Assembly (NCBI RefSeq): GCF_007992835.1
Contig: NZ_BKBA01000009.1
Location: 186,001-250,000 of the forward strand
Reading direction: 5' to 3'
Length of the DNA: 64,000 nucleotides
Source: Knoellia locipacati
GTDB lineage: Bacteria > Actinomycetota > Actinomycetes > Actinomycetales > Dermatophilaceae
Shown: in pieces, positions 22,693 through 32,184 of the stretch
Position numbering within the stretch: position 1 is the stretch's first letter
Layout: each line of letters begins with the position of its first letter
Made by a program: the position numbers and the translations under genes
Notes under the pieces: generated by a model
What the model was told of the DNA's origin: nothing
The model's input: the letters and a program-made list of their open reading frames with translations, nothing else
The model's database searches: none

Positions 22693-24912
22693 GTGACCAG
22701 CGACCTTCACACCGCCCCTGACGTGACCTCACCTGCCGTGACCGCGACCGAGGTCCGGGTTCTCGAGGGCCCCAACCTCTACTTCCCGAAGCCGGCCGTC
22801 AAGGTCACGCTCGACCTCACCGCCTACGTCGACGCGAGCAAGGACGACGTGCGACGCGTGGCCCGGGCCGCGGGGCTCGGCGCGTCCCAGGTCGGGGACC
22901 CGCACACCGAGCAGCGGCAGCGCGTCGTCGCCCGACTCGCCGAGCGAGCCGTGCGACAGGTCTCGCGTGCCTCCGGGACGAGCCGGCTCGGTGTCCGCTC
23001 GCGTCCGGGCAACGACCTGTCGGTGGTCGTCGTCTCGTTCGTGTGGCGTCGGCGCGGCTCGGCGCAGGCGCTGGGTGAGTCCGTCGCCCCGGTGCTCGAG
23101 GCATGGCTGCGCGGCGAGGACGTCGTCGAGGAGCGGGCCGAGGTCGTGCGCCGCGCGCCCGAGGGCGCGCCGCCCCGCATCGTCACCCCGCGCATCCCCG
23201 TCGCCTCGGTCACCGGCACCAACGGCAAGACCTCGACGACCCGCCTGCTCGCCCACATCGCCATGAGCGCGGGCAAGCACACCGCCTGGAGCTCGACCGA
23301 CGGGGTCGTGGACCACGGTGAGATGGTCGAGCCCGGCGACTTCTCCGGACCGGCCGGTGCCCGCGGCGTCCTCGACGCACCGGGCGTCGAGATCGGCATC
23401 CTCGAGACCGCGCGCGGCGGGATGCTCCTCAAGGGCCTCGGCGTCTGGCACAACGACGTCTCCGTCGTCACCAACGTCTCGGCCGACCACCTCGGCCTCC
23501 AGGGCGTCGACACCGTCGACCAGCTCGCCGAGGTCAAGGCGATCATCACCCGGGCGACCAGGCCCGAGGGGTGGACGGTCCTCAACGGCGACGACCCGCG
23601 CGTCTGGGCGATGCGCACCGGCTCACCCGCGAAGCCGTGGGTCTTCACCCTCGACCCGAACTCGCCGGCGATCCGTGAGGCCCTCGGCGCCGGTGGCCGC
23701 GCGATCACCGTCCTCGACAACTCCGTCACGGTGCTCACCGACTCCGGCGTACCCGACAGGCTCGTGCCCATCGTCGACGTGCCGATGACCATCAGCGGCC
23801 TGTCGCGGCACAACGTCGCGAACGTCCTCGCCGCCGCGGCAGCGGCGCTGGGTCTCGGGATCGACCGGGCCGCGGTCGTCGAGGGACTGCGGACGTTCCG
23901 ACCCGACGCCGCCCTCAACCCCGGCCGGATGAACATCTACACGGCGCCTGCGGGGCTCGGTGGCAGCTGCACCGTCGTCGTCGACCTCGCCCACAACGAG
24001 GCCGGTCTCGAGGCGCTCATGGACGTCTCGGACGGCCTGCGGCAGCCCGGTGCCCGGATCAACCTCGGGCTGGGCGCCGCAGGGGACCGCACCGACGAGA
24101 TCCTCGAGAACCTCGGCGAGATCGCCGGGCACCGCGCGGACCACGTGGTGGCGGCGCACAAGGCGCACTACCTGCGCGGACGGTCGATGGAGGAGCTCGA
24201 GTCGCACCTGCGCACGGGTCTCCAGCGAGCCGGCGTCGCGGACGTGGCCTCGTTCACCACGGAGCTGGCCGGCCTCGAGAACCTCGTCGAGGGGGCGCAC
24301 GACGGGGACGTCGTCGCGATCATGTGCCATGCGGAGCGTGAGGCGATCTACGCCTGGCTCGACGAGGTCGGCGCCGTCGCCGACACCCCGGCGGACATCC
24401 GCCGCAAGGTCATCGGGGCCCGGGGCGAGCACGAGGCCGAGGAGGCCATCGCCGCCCTCTGGGCCGACGACGACGCCGACCGCAGGATCCAGACCGGCGC
24501 TGCCCTGTTCGAGGCCTACCCGGGCGATGCCCGCATCGCCTACGAGTACGGCGGAACCTTCGACTCCGCGGGTCACGAGGCCCGCGCGGTCGAGCTCTAC
24601 CGTGCCGCGCTCGAGGGTGGGCTGCGCGAGCCGTTCCGGCACCGCGCGGTGATCCAGCTGGCGTCGTCCCTCCGGAACGTCGGTGAGCACGACGAGGCCG
24701 TCGCGCTGCTCGACGAGCTCGCGACCGAGCGACCGGAGTCGGTCGGGATCGCCGGCTTCCGTGCGCTGGCCCTGCACTCGGCGGGACGCTCGGGTGAGGC
24801 GCTGGGCAGCCTGCTGGCGGTCGTGGCCCAGGGGAGCACCGACGAGGACGTGCTGCGCTACCGACGCTCGCTCACGGCATACGCGAACGAGCTGGAGCAC
24901 GGCGAGCGGTGA
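22693..24912 (+). CDS. CphA-like Mur ligase fused to a TPR domain
   Basis: 739 residues. N-terminus (RVLEGPNLYFPKPAVKVTLDL) resembles the start of cyanophycin synthetase. A complete Mur-ligase-type domain follows: P-loop VTGTNGKTSTTR near 172, ETARGGM, NVSADHLG, then the C-terminal ligase domain with NPGRMNIY and DLAHNEAG. The ATP-grasp domain of CphA is absent. From about 570 the protein turns into tetratricopeptide-like helices (ALFEAYPGDARIAYEYG, AVELYRAALEGG, ALHSAGRSGEAL), resembling the TPR_5 family. Convergent with cphA and separated by a strong terminator. Its substrate is unknown; an amide-bond ligase acting on aspartate/arginine peptides is a guess from the neighbours. Confidence 0.82.
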   Translation: MTSDLHTAPDVTSPAVTATEVRVLEGPNLYFPKPAVKVTLDLTAYVDASKDDVRRVARAAGLGASQVGDPHTEQRQRVVARLAERAVRQVSRASGTSRLGVRSRPGNDLSVVVVSFVWRRRGSAQALGESVAPVLEAWLRGEDVVEERAEVVRRAPEGAPPRIVTPRIPVASVTGTNGKTSTTRLLAHIAMSAGKHTAWSSTDGVVDHGEMVEPGDFSGPAGARGVLDAPGVEIGILETARGGMLLKGLGVWHNDVSVVTNVSADHLGLQGVDTVDQLAEVKAIITRATRPEGWTVLNGDDPRVWAMRTGSPAKPWVFTLDPNSPAIREALGAGGRAITVLDNSVTVLTDSGVPDRLVPIVDVPMTISGLSRHNVANVLAAAAAALGLGIDRAAVVEGLRTFRPDAALNPGRMNIYTAPAGLGGSCTVVVDLAHNEAGLEALMDVSDGLRQPGARINLGLGAAGDRTDEILENLGEIAGHRADHVVAAHKAHYLRGRSMEELESHLRTGLQRAGVADVASFTTELAGLENLVEGAHDGDVVAIMCHAEREAIYAWLDEVGAVADTPADIRRKVIGARGEHEAEEAIAALWADDDADRRIQTGAALFEAYPGDARIAYEYGGTFDSAGHEARAVELYRAALEGGLREPFRHRAVIQLASSLRNVGEHDEAVALLDELATERPESVGIAGFRALALHSAGRSGEALGSLLAVVAQGSTDEDVLRYRRSLTAYANELEHGER

Positions 24913-24937
24913 GCCGCCGCGGGTGAGGGCGCGGTGG

Positions 24938-24965
24938 GCCGCCGCCCGTCCTCACGGGCGGCGGC
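24938..24965. terminator. bidirectional terminator, Mur ligase-TPR / cphA
   Basis: GCCGCCGCCCGT-CCTC-ACGGGCGGCGGC, a perfect 12-bp stem with a 4-nt loop between convergent genes. Confidence 0.8.
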
Positions 24966-24971
24966 TGCGCG

Positions 24972-27872
24972 TCAGGACCGGTCCGACGCCCCGGCGGGCC
25001 GCGACTCCGTGTCGCCGTCGACGTCACCGAGGTCGTGCTCGGCGAGGTCCTGGTCGGTCGCCTCCTCGCCACTGACCTGGGCCTCGGCCTGGAGCGTGGT
25101 CGGGTCGAGGTCGGGGTCGGCGAGCGAGTCGGCCGTGTGCGTGCCCGGCTGGGCCTGCTGCGTCATGGTCTCGAGCTCGTTCATCACCACGCCGTGCTGG
25201 TCGACGCAGACGACGACGATGTCACCGGGGTTGGCCCGCGCCATGACGTGCCGGACGGCGGAGAGCTCGTCGGTGACGATCTCGACCTGGCGGCACCGGG
25301 CCCCGTCGGCCATCGCGGCCTTGGCCCCGTCGGCGACGAACGCGGCGGTCTCGCCCCGCTTGCGGCCACGCAGCCGCTCGTCCTCACGCACGACGATGAC
25401 GTCGAAGTGCTGCGCCGCCAGGGCACCCAGCTCCCGCATGTCCTCGTCGCGGCGGTCACCCGCGGTGGCGATGACACCGAGCCGCGAGATCTTGCCGAGC
25501 TCGCTCGACCCGGCCTTGGCGTCGGCATAGCGCTCGACGAACTCGCCGAGGACCTTCATGCCGGGGGCGTTGTGGCAGTAGTCGACGATGACGTCGACGT
25601 TGTTGACGTTGACCTGGTTCATGCGGCCGGGGGAGAGGTAGTAGCTCGTCGAGAAGGTCCGCAGGCCCTGACGGATCTCGTGCAGCCCGGTGCCCACGGC
25701 GAATGCCGCACCGGCGGCCGCCATGGCGTTGGCGACGTTGAACATCGCCGTGCCACCGAACGTCGAGGGCAGGAGGTGGGTCCAGGCGAGCTGCATGGCC
25801 CGGCGACCGTGCCGGATGACGATCATGTCGCCCTTGTCGGACGGCTCGAGGACGACGGCTCGGCCGCCGCGGCGGCAGTGGTCGTCGACGAAGTCACGCA
25901 CGGGCGTGCCTGGCGCCGACACCGTGAACCACACGATCGAGCCGGAGCACTTGCGGCGCATCTTGCGGACGAGCTTGTCGTCGGCGTTGAGCACGGCGAA
26001 ACCGTTGCGGGGCACGGCCTCGACGATGACGGCCTTGACGTCGGCCAGCTGCTCGATGGTGTCGATCCCACGCAGGCCCAGGTGGTCCGGTGCGATGTTG
26101 GTGACCACGGCGACGTCGTTGCGGTCGTAGCCCAGGCCCTCGCGCAGGATGCCACCGCGGGCGACCTCCATGACGGCGAAGTCGACGCGCGGGTTCTGGA
26201 GCACCATCCGCGCGGACTTGGGCCCCGAGGCATCGGCCTTGAAGACCAGGCGCTCGTCGACGACGATGCCGTCGGTCGAGGTCATGCCGACCTTGCGGCC
26301 GACGCCCTTCATGATGTGGGCGATCATGCGCGAGGTCGTCGTCTTGCCGTTGGTGCCCGTGACGGCCACGATCGGCACGCGCGACGCGGCGCCGGGCGGG
26401 AAGAGCAGGTCGACGACCGGCTTGGCGATGAACTGCGGCTCACCGATGGTCGGGTGGGTGTGCATGCGGAAGCCGGGGGCGGCGTTGACCTCGCAGATCG
26501 CGCCGCCGGTCTCGCGCACGGGGGAGGCGATGTCGGGGCAGATGAAGTCGATGCCCGCGACGTCGAGGCCGACCATGCGGGCGGCCTCCTCGGCGATCTC
26601 GACGTTGTCGGGGTGTGCGTCGAAGGTGCGGTCCACGGAGATGCCACCGGTCGACATGTTGCCGGTGAGGGCGAGCTTGACCATCGTCCCCTGCGGGGGC
26701 ACGCCGTCCATCTCGAAGCCCTGCTCGCGCACGAGGCCCTCGGCTGCGGAGTCCACCTTGATGCGGGTGAGGACCTTCTCGTGGCCGACACCACGGCGCG
26801 GGTCGGCGTTGGTGATCTCGACGAGCTCACTGACGGTGTGCTCGCCGTCCCCGACGACGTGGGCCGGGACGCGCTCGGCGATGGCCTGCATCCGCCCACC
26901 GACGATGAGGCAGCGGTAGTCCTTGCCGGTGACGAAGGACTCGACGATGACCGAGCCGCGACGGGACTGCTCGCGGGCGATGGCGAAGGCCTCGCGCACC
27001 TCGTCGTCGCTCTGGAGGTCGAGGCAGACACCGCGGCCGTGGTTGCCGTCGAGCGGCTTGACGACGACGGGGAAGCCGATCCTGCGTGCGGCGGTCACGG
27101 CGTCCTGGGGGCCGCGGACCGTCTCCTGCTTGGGCACGGGCAGGCCGGCGGAGCCGAGCAGCTTGGTGGTGAGGTCCTTGTCCGAGGCGATGTCGACGGC
27201 GAGCGCGCCGGTCTTGGAGGTCATCGTCGCCCGGATGCGCTGCGCGTGCACGCCCTGGCCGAGCTGGACCAGGCTCGCGCTGTTGAGCCGGATGTAGGGG
27301 ATGTCGCGGCTCACCGCCTCCTCGAGGATGGCTGCGGTGGAGGGGCCGAAGGCCGTGCGCTCGGCGCGCTTGAGGAACGCCTCGAGCGCCTCGTCGAAGT
27401 CGAAGCCTTCCTCGGCCTGCACGAGGTGGTTGACGAGCCGGACGGCAAGGGTGCCGGCGGCCAGGCCCACGCCCTCGTCGGAGTAGCCGTAGATGACGTT
27501 GTAGCGCCCGGGGTGGCCCTTGACCTGGCGGGTCTTGCCACGACGCTGGTCGTGCCCGGCCTCCTGCTGGAGCTGGAGGGCGATGTGCTCGCTCACGTGG
27601 CCGAGCCACGTGCCCTCGTGCATCCGCTCGACGAAGCCACCCCTGACGCCGCGCGAGCAGGTGTGGTTCTCGAGGCCGGGGAGGAGCTCGACGAGCCGGT
27701 CGGTGAAGCCCTCGACGAGGTTGGTGGGGTACTGCTCGAGGATGCCGAGGTCCACGACGAGGTGGATCGCCGGGTCGTAGGACCAGACGTTGCCGCCGCG
27801 GTAGACGCGGGACTCGACGATGGTGAGCTCGGGCGCTGCCGGGCCGGTGGGGGTCGGGCGGTCCTCGGTCAT
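24972..27872 (-). CDS. cphA: cyanophycin synthetase
   Basis: Makes cyanophycin, a poly-aspartate backbone with arginine side chains, as a nitrogen store. 966 residues: N-terminal domain (1-160), ATP-grasp domain (about 210-480; KPLDGNHGRGV, CEVNAAPGFRMH) that adds Asp, and Mur-ligase-like domain (P-loop VTGTNGKTTTSR near 505; EVARGGI, NIAPDHLGLRG, DYCHNAPGM) that adds Arg. Longer than the cyanobacterial enzymes (about 870-900) because of an acidic C-terminal tail of about 60 residues. Start ATG 27872 has GAGGAG upstream, 37 nt after cphB; the two are one operon. Confidence 0.95.
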   Translation of the reverse strand: MTEDRPTPTGPAAPELTIVESRVYRGGNVWSYDPAIHLVVDLGILEQYPTNLVEGFTDRLVELLPGLENHTCSRGVRGGFVERMHEGTWLGHVSEHIALQLQQEAGHDQRRGKTRQVKGHPGRYNVIYGYSDEGVGLAAGTLAVRLVNHLVQAEEGFDFDEALEAFLKRAERTAFGPSTAAILEEAVSRDIPYIRLNSASLVQLGQGVHAQRIRATMTSKTGALAVDIASDKDLTTKLLGSAGLPVPKQETVRGPQDAVTAARRIGFPVVVKPLDGNHGRGVCLDLQSDDEVREAFAIAREQSRRGSVIVESFVTGKDYRCLIVGGRMQAIAERVPAHVVGDGEHTVSELVEITNADPRRGVGHEKVLTRIKVDSAAEGLVREQGFEMDGVPPQGTMVKLALTGNMSTGGISVDRTFDAHPDNVEIAEEAARMVGLDVAGIDFICPDIASPVRETGGAICEVNAAPGFRMHTHPTIGEPQFIAKPVVDLLFPPGAASRVPIVAVTGTNGKTTTSRMIAHIMKGVGRKVGMTSTDGIVVDERLVFKADASGPKSARMVLQNPRVDFAVMEVARGGILREGLGYDRNDVAVVTNIAPDHLGLRGIDTIEQLADVKAVIVEAVPRNGFAVLNADDKLVRKMRRKCSGSIVWFTVSAPGTPVRDFVDDHCRRGGRAVVLEPSDKGDMIVIRHGRRAMQLAWTHLLPSTFGGTAMFNVANAMAAAGAAFAVGTGLHEIRQGLRTFSTSYYLSPGRMNQVNVNNVDVIVDYCHNAPGMKVLGEFVERYADAKAGSSELGKISRLGVIATAGDRRDEDMRELGALAAQHFDVIVVREDERLRGRKRGETAAFVADGAKAAMADGARCRQVEIVTDELSAVRHVMARANPGDIVVVCVDQHGVVMNELETMTQQAQPGTHTADSLADPDLDPTTLQAEAQVSGEEATDQDLAEHDLGDVDGDTESRPAGASDRS

Positions 27873-27909
27873 CGGACTCCTCGGGGTGTGGTGGTGGGGC
27901 TTCAGGGGG

Positions 27910-28767
27910 TCAGTGCGTCGAGCCGGCGAGCGTGGCGCCGACGTCGGGGTGCTGCTCGACGAACTCGACGAGCGAGGCCGTGGCCAGGTCGAAGGTGGCC
28001 CCCGCGGGAAGCGTGTGGATGACGGCCCCCGACACGAGGAGCGGAGCGCCCCGTCGCGCGTCCGGTGCATCGGTCGTGACGTCCCGGCAGTCGATGACGG
28101 TGACACCCCCGCGACCGTGCACCGTGAAACGGGCGTCACCGGTGACCTCGATGGCGGTGTCCTCGTCGATGCCGATGCCGAGCAGGCTCGGGGAGGACGC
28201 GACGACGGACATGAGCCGACCGTAGCGTGAGCGCTGGGCGAAGTGCTGGTCGACGATGACGCCCTTGAGCAGCCCCAGGCCTGCGCTGATCTGGCTGGCC
28301 CGCTGCACGGGCGTGATCCCCTCGTCGCCCATCGAGATCATGAACTCGCTCATGATCGAGGCGCCGGCCGAGGTGCCCGCGACGACGGCCCCGCGGGCGT
28401 GCGCGCGGTGCAGGGCGTCGCCGAGGGGCGTGCCGGGGATGTACTGGGAGAGCCGGAGCTGGGACCCGCCGCTCATGAAGATGCCGGTGGCGTCGTCGAT
28501 GAGGGCGACCGCGGCCTCGTCCTGGGCCTCACGCCGCGACTGCGGGTTGACCACGCCGACGCTCTCGACCCCGAAGCGGTTGAACACCTCGGTGTAGGAG
28601 GAGACGACCTCGTCCTGGAAGGAGGACGCGGTGGGGATGACGACGAGACGGGCCTTGCGGCCGCCGGTGATGCGCACGAAGCGGCGCAGCAGGGACGCCC
28701 GGCCGACCCGGTCCTCGGCGCCGCCGATGATGAACAGCGTCTGGGTCGTGGACGGGTAACGGGGCAT
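27910..28767 (-). CDS. cphB: cyanophycinase
   Basis: Serine exopeptidase (family S51) that degrades cyanophycin to beta-Asp-Arg dipeptides in the cytoplasm. 285 residues, no signal peptide. The nucleophile is the Ser of GTSAGAS. FIIGGAED, FMSGGSQLRLSQY and LGIGIDEDTAIEV are family motifs. It lies upstream of cphA under its own leaderless promoter (28774-28779), so breakdown and synthesis enzymes are coexpressed. Confidence 0.95.
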   Translation of the reverse strand: MPRYPSTTQTLFIIGGAEDRVGRASLLRRFVRITGGRKARLVVIPTASSFQDEVVSSYTEVFNRFGVESVGVVNPQSRREAQDEAAVALIDDATGIFMSGGSQLRLSQYIPGTPLGDALHRAHARGAVVAGTSAGASIMSEFMISMGDEGITPVQRASQISAGLGLLKGVIVDQHFAQRSRYGRLMSVVASSPSLLGIGIDEDTAIEVTGDARFTVHGRGGVTVIDCRDVTTDAPDARRGAPLLVSGAVIHTLPAGATFDLATASLVEFVEQHPDVGATLAGSTH

Positions 28768-28773
28768 TGGGCC

Positions 28774-28779
28774 AGCCTA
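28774..28779 (-). promoter_or_regulatory. leaderless promoter -10 of cphB-cphA (TAGGCT)
   Basis: Minus-strand TAGGCT with exactly 6 nt to ATG 28767. It lies in the 19-nt gap after the serB stop, so cphBA need not depend on serB transcription. Confidence 0.6.
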
Positions 28780-28786
28780 CGAGGTG

Positions 28787-30031
28787 TCAGCCGTGGTCAA
28801 CGGCAGGCGCGGGCGTCGGGGTGCCATCGGCGTCGTCGGCCTCCTCGATCTCCTCGCGGGTGATGCCGAGGAGGTGGAGGACCGCGTCGAGGTAGGGCAC
28901 GTTGACCGCGGTGTCGGCCTGCTCGCGCACCACCGGCTTGGCGTTGAAGGCGATGCCGAGCCCGGCCGTCGCGAGCATGTCGAGGTCGTTGGCGCCGTCG
29001 CCGATCGCGACCGTGCGCGCGAGGGGGAGACCCGCGGCGGCCGCGAACTCCCGCAGCGCGGTGGCCTTGCCCTGGCGGTCGACCACGTCGCCGAGCACCC
29101 GACCGGTGAGGACGCCTTCGACGATCTCGAGCCGGTTGGCCCGAGCGTGGTCGATGGCGAGCTCGTCGGCGATGGGCTGGACGATCTCGATGAAGCCACC
29201 CGAGACCAGCGCCACGGTGAACCCGAGACGCTTGAGGGTCCGCACGAGGGTGCGGGCGCCCGGCGTGAGCCGCACGGCCCGACGCACCTCGTCGAGGACT
29301 CCGGCGTCGAGGCCCGCGAGGGTCGCCACCCGGGCGTGCAGGCTCTCGGCGAAGTCGAGCTCACCGGCCATCGCGCGCTCGGTGACCGCCGCCACCTCGC
29401 TCTCGCGTCCGGCATGGCGCGCCAGCAGCTCGATGACCTCGTCCTGGATGAGGGTGGAGTCGACGTCCATGACGACGAGGCGCCGACCGCGGCGGGCCAG
29501 ACCGGGAGGGGACACCGCGATGTCGACCTGCTGCTGCGAGGCGACGAGGGACAGCTCGCGTCGCAGCGAGGGGAGGTCGGCCCCGCTGACGTCGAGCTCG
29601 AGGGTCGTCACGGGATAGCGCGACAGTCGCCGGATGCGGTCGATGTTGGCCCCGTGGGCGGCGACGGACCGCGAGACGGAGGCGACCGCCGTCGCACGCA
29701 GCGGGGCGCCGAGGACGACCACCGCGGCCCGCCCGGTGCGGCGGCTCCGGTTGTCGCCACGCCCCTCGACGACGCTCACCACGAGGTCGAGGCGCTCCCC
29801 GACGCCCTCGACGACGTCGCGCAGGTCGCTGATGTAGCCGCCGGGCGCGAGCAGGACCGCCAGGGTGAGCTGACCGCGGACGACCACCTGCTCGAGGTCG
29901 AGCACGACGGAGCCGGTGGGCGCGACGGCGTCGAAGAGCGCGCTCGTCACGCCGGGCCGGTCCTCACCCGTGAGGGTGACGAGCAGGTTGGGGGTGTCGG
30001 TGGTCAATGGCAGCGCGGGCTCGGGGGTCAC
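28787..30031 (-). CDS. serB: phosphoserine phosphatase with ACT-like N-terminal domains
   Basis: HAD-superfamily phosphatase for the last step of serine synthesis. 414 residues from GTG 30031. The N-terminal 180 residues form ACT-like regulatory domains (LLVTLTGEDRPGV...; TTLELDVSGAD). The HAD core follows: DVDSTLIQDE (nucleophile Asp), SGGF, and GDGANDLDML. The start is GTG 30031, not 30037, because TAGCCT (30038-30043) ends exactly 6 nt before it. The Ala/Pro-rich tail is poorly conserved. Confidence 0.92.
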   Translation of the reverse strand: MTPEPALPLTTDTPNLLVTLTGEDRPGVTSALFDAVAPTGSVVLDLEQVVVRGQLTLAVLLAPGGYISDLRDVVEGVGERLDLVVSVVEGRGDNRSRRTGRAAVVVLGAPLRATAVASVSRSVAAHGANIDRIRRLSRYPVTTLELDVSGADLPSLRRELSLVASQQQVDIAVSPPGLARRGRRLVVMDVDSTLIQDEVIELLARHAGRESEVAAVTERAMAGELDFAESLHARVATLAGLDAGVLDEVRRAVRLTPGARTLVRTLKRLGFTVALVSGGFIEIVQPIADELAIDHARANRLEIVEGVLTGRVLGDVVDRQGKATALREFAAAAGLPLARTVAIGDGANDLDMLATAGLGIAFNAKPVVREQADTAVNVPYLDAVLHLLGITREEIEEADDADGTPTPAPAVDHG

Positions 30032-30037
30032 GCGCAC

Positions 30038-30043
30038 AGGCTA
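30038..30043 (-). promoter_or_regulatory. leaderless promoter -10 of serB (TAGCCT)
   Basis: Minus-strand TAGCCT, 6 nt before GTG 30031. Its first three bases are also the TAG stop codon of the upstream LLM oxidoreductase gene. Confidence 0.6.
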
Positions 30044-30856
30044 GGAGTTCACCGCGTCCCGCCACGAGAGCAGGTCACGGACCGGACCGAGGTCGGCATA
30101 GGGACCGCTCAGGCCGAGGGTGAACAGCCGGGTCCCCACGGCATACAGCGCGTCGGCGTTCGAGGCGTAGTCCGGCACGTCCTCGGGGAAGCGGCCCGGC
30201 CGCATGGCCACACCGGCGGAGCGTTCGATGGTCGCGGGGTCGCGCCCGACCTTCGCACACCACTCGTCGAGCACCTCGTGCTTGTGGGCGATCGTCTCGG
30301 CGCCGCCGAAGCCGTGCCAGATGTCGGCCTGCTCGGCGACGATGCGCAGGGTCTTGCGCTCACCACCACCGCCGACGAGGACGGGGATCGAGCGGGTGGG
30401 CGAGGGGTTGAGCCGGCTCCAGCGCTCCTTGATCCGGGGCAGGTCGCGGTCGAGGGCGTCGAGGCGCGTGCCGGCACGGCCGAACTCGTAGCCGTACTCG
30501 TCGTAGTCGCGCTCGAACCAGCCGGAGCCGATCCCGAGGATGAGCCGTCCCTCGCCACCGCGGGCGGAGATGTGGTCGACCGTCCGCCCCATGTCGGCGA
30601 GGAGGTCGGGGTTGCGGTAGGAGTTGCACGTGACGAGGGCGCCGATCTCGACGCGCTCGGTCGCCTCGGCCCAGGCCGCGAGCATCGTCCAGCACTCGAA
30701 ATGGGCGCCGTCGGGGTCACCGTTCAACGGGAAGAAGTGGTCCCAGTTGAAGAGGACGTCGACACCCATCTCCTCGAGCTGCGCGCACGTGCGCCGGATG
30801 TCGTCGTATGCCGCGTGCTGCGGCTGGAGCTGGACGCCGACTCGCGCTCGGCTCAC
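30041..30856 (-). CDS. LLM-class F420-dependent oxidoreductase
   Basis: 271-residue luciferase-like TIM-barrel protein. Motifs VGVQLQPQ at the N-terminus, [34 protein letters not shown] and [20 protein letters not shown] are typical of the F420-dependent branch. GTG 30856 overlaps the glgC stop (GTGA), so it is cotranscribed with glgC. The substrate is unknown. Confidence 0.85.
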   Translation of the reverse strand: MSRARVGVQLQPQHAAYDDIRRTCAQLEEMGVDVLFNWDHFFPLNGDPDGAHFECWTMLAAWAEATERVEIGALVTCNSYRNPDLLADMGRTVDHISARGGEGRLILGIGSGWFERDYDEYGYEFGRAGTRLDALDRDLPRIKERWSRLNPSPTRSIPVLVGGGGERKTLRIVAEQADIWHGFGGAETIAHKHEVLDEWCAKVGRDPATIERSAGVAMRPGRFPEDVPDYASNADALYAVGTRLFTLGLSGPYADLGPVRDLLSWRDAVNS

Positions 30857-32106
30857 GGCTGGATGACCGTGCCCTTGCCGACCACCGTGATGCCCGACTC
30901 GGTGACGGTGAAGCCCCGGGCCCGGTCGTGCTCGGCGTCGAACCCGATCGAGGTGTTCTCGGGCAGGTGGACGTTCTTGTCGATGATCGCGCGCCGGACC
31001 CGGCAGTTGCGGCCGATGTCGACCCCGTCGAGGATCACCGAGTCGTCGACCTCGGTGTAGCTGTGGACGCGGACGTCCGGCGAGATCACCGACGCGTTGA
31101 CGCGGGCACCGCTGATGATGACGCCGGGCGAGACCATCGAGCTCAGCGCCTCGCCGAACCGGCCCGACGCCCCGTGGACGAACTTGGCCGGCGGGTAGGG
31201 GCCGTAGCTCGTGAAGAGCGGCCAGTCGTAGTTGTAGAGGCTGAAGATCGGGTGGATCGAGATGAGGTCCATGTGGGCGTCGAAGTACGAGTCGAGCGTC
31301 CCGACGTCGCGCCAGTAGCCCTGGTCGCGCTCGGTGCCACCGGGGATGACGTTCTTCTTGAAGTCGTAGGTGTATGCCGAGCCCTGCTTGACGAGCGCGG
31401 GCACGATGTCGCCGCCCATGTCGTGGGTGCTGTCCTCGTCCTCGGAGTCGCGGGTCACCGCCTCCTGGAGGACGTCGGCGTCGAAGACGTAGTTGCCCAT
31501 CGACGCGAGGATCTCGCCGGGGGAGTCGGGCAGCGGGTCGGGGTCGCTGGGCTTCTCGCGGAACGCCTTGATCCGCGTGTGGTCGTCGGCCTCGACCTCG
31601 ATGACGCCGAACTGGTCGGCCATGCCGATCGGCTGGCGGATCGCGGCGACGGTGACGCCCGCACCGGACTCGACGTGCTGGTCGACCATCTGCGAGAAGT
31701 CCATGCGGTAGACGTGGTCGGCGCCGACGACGACGACGATGTCGGGCCGCTCGTCGGTGATCGTGTTGAGGCTCTGGAAGATCGCGTCGGCGCTGCCCTG
31801 GTACCAGGACTTGTCGACGCGCTGCTGCGCCGGGATCGGTGCGACGTAGTTGCCGAGCATCGTCGACATGCGCCACGTCTTCGTGACGTGCCGGTCGAGG
31901 CTGTGCGACTTGTACTGCGTCAGCACGACGATCTTGAGGTAGCCGGAGTTGACGACGTTGCTCAGGGCGAAGTCGATGAGCCGGTAGATGCCGCCGAACG
32001 GCACGGCCGGCTTGGCCCGGTCGGCGGTGAGGGGCATGAGGCGCTTGCCCTCTCCACCTGCGAGAACGATGACGAGCACCTTGGGTCCACCGCTGCGGTA
32101 AGCCAT
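30853..32106 (-). CDS. glgC: glucose-1-phosphate adenylyltransferase
   Basis: Makes ADP-glucose for glycogen synthesis. 417 residues. Nucleotidyltransferase N-terminal domain ([46 protein letters not shown]) and a left-handed beta-helix C-terminal domain. The start ATG 32106 has TAGGTT ending exactly 6 nt upstream. Divergent from glgA, a common actinobacterial arrangement. Confidence 0.96.
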   Translation of the reverse strand: MAYRSGGPKVLVIVLAGGEGKRLMPLTADRAKPAVPFGGIYRLIDFALSNVVNSGYLKIVVLTQYKSHSLDRHVTKTWRMSTMLGNYVAPIPAQQRVDKSWYQGSADAIFQSLNTITDERPDIVVVVGADHVYRMDFSQMVDQHVESGAGVTVAAIRQPIGMADQFGVIEVEADDHTRIKAFREKPSDPDPLPDSPGEILASMGNYVFDADVLQEAVTRDSEDEDSTHDMGGDIVPALVKQGSAYTYDFKKNVIPGGTERDQGYWRDVGTLDSYFDAHMDLISIHPIFSLYNYDWPLFTSYGPYPPAKFVHGASGRFGEALSSMVSPGVIISGARVNASVISPDVRVHSYTEVDDSVILDGVDIGRNCRVRRAIIDKNVHLPENTSIGFDAEHDRARGFTVTESGITVVGKGTVIQP

Positions 32107-32112
32107 GCGGCC

Positions 32113-32118
32113 AACCTA
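32113..32118 (-). promoter_or_regulatory. leaderless promoter -10 of glgC (TAGGTT)
   Basis: Minus-strand TAGGTT, 6 nt before ATG 32106. Confidence 0.6.
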
Positions 32119-32172
32119 GTGGACCGAGCCGCCTCATGTGACGGGCATCTCACCCCGACTGCCGGTCGGCGC

Positions 32173-32178
32173 TAGTGT
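32173..32178 (+). promoter_or_regulatory. leaderless promoter -10 of glgA (TAGTGT)
   Basis: TAGTGT, 6 nt before GTG 32185. The glgC and glgA promoters are separate, 54 bp apart. Confidence 0.6.
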
Positions 32179-32184
32179 CGACCC

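Noticed and set aside
25035-28022. Plus-strand open frame of 995 codons opposite cphA/cphB
   Set aside because: Same reason: the shadow of two well-supported minus-strand genes, with no recognisable domain.
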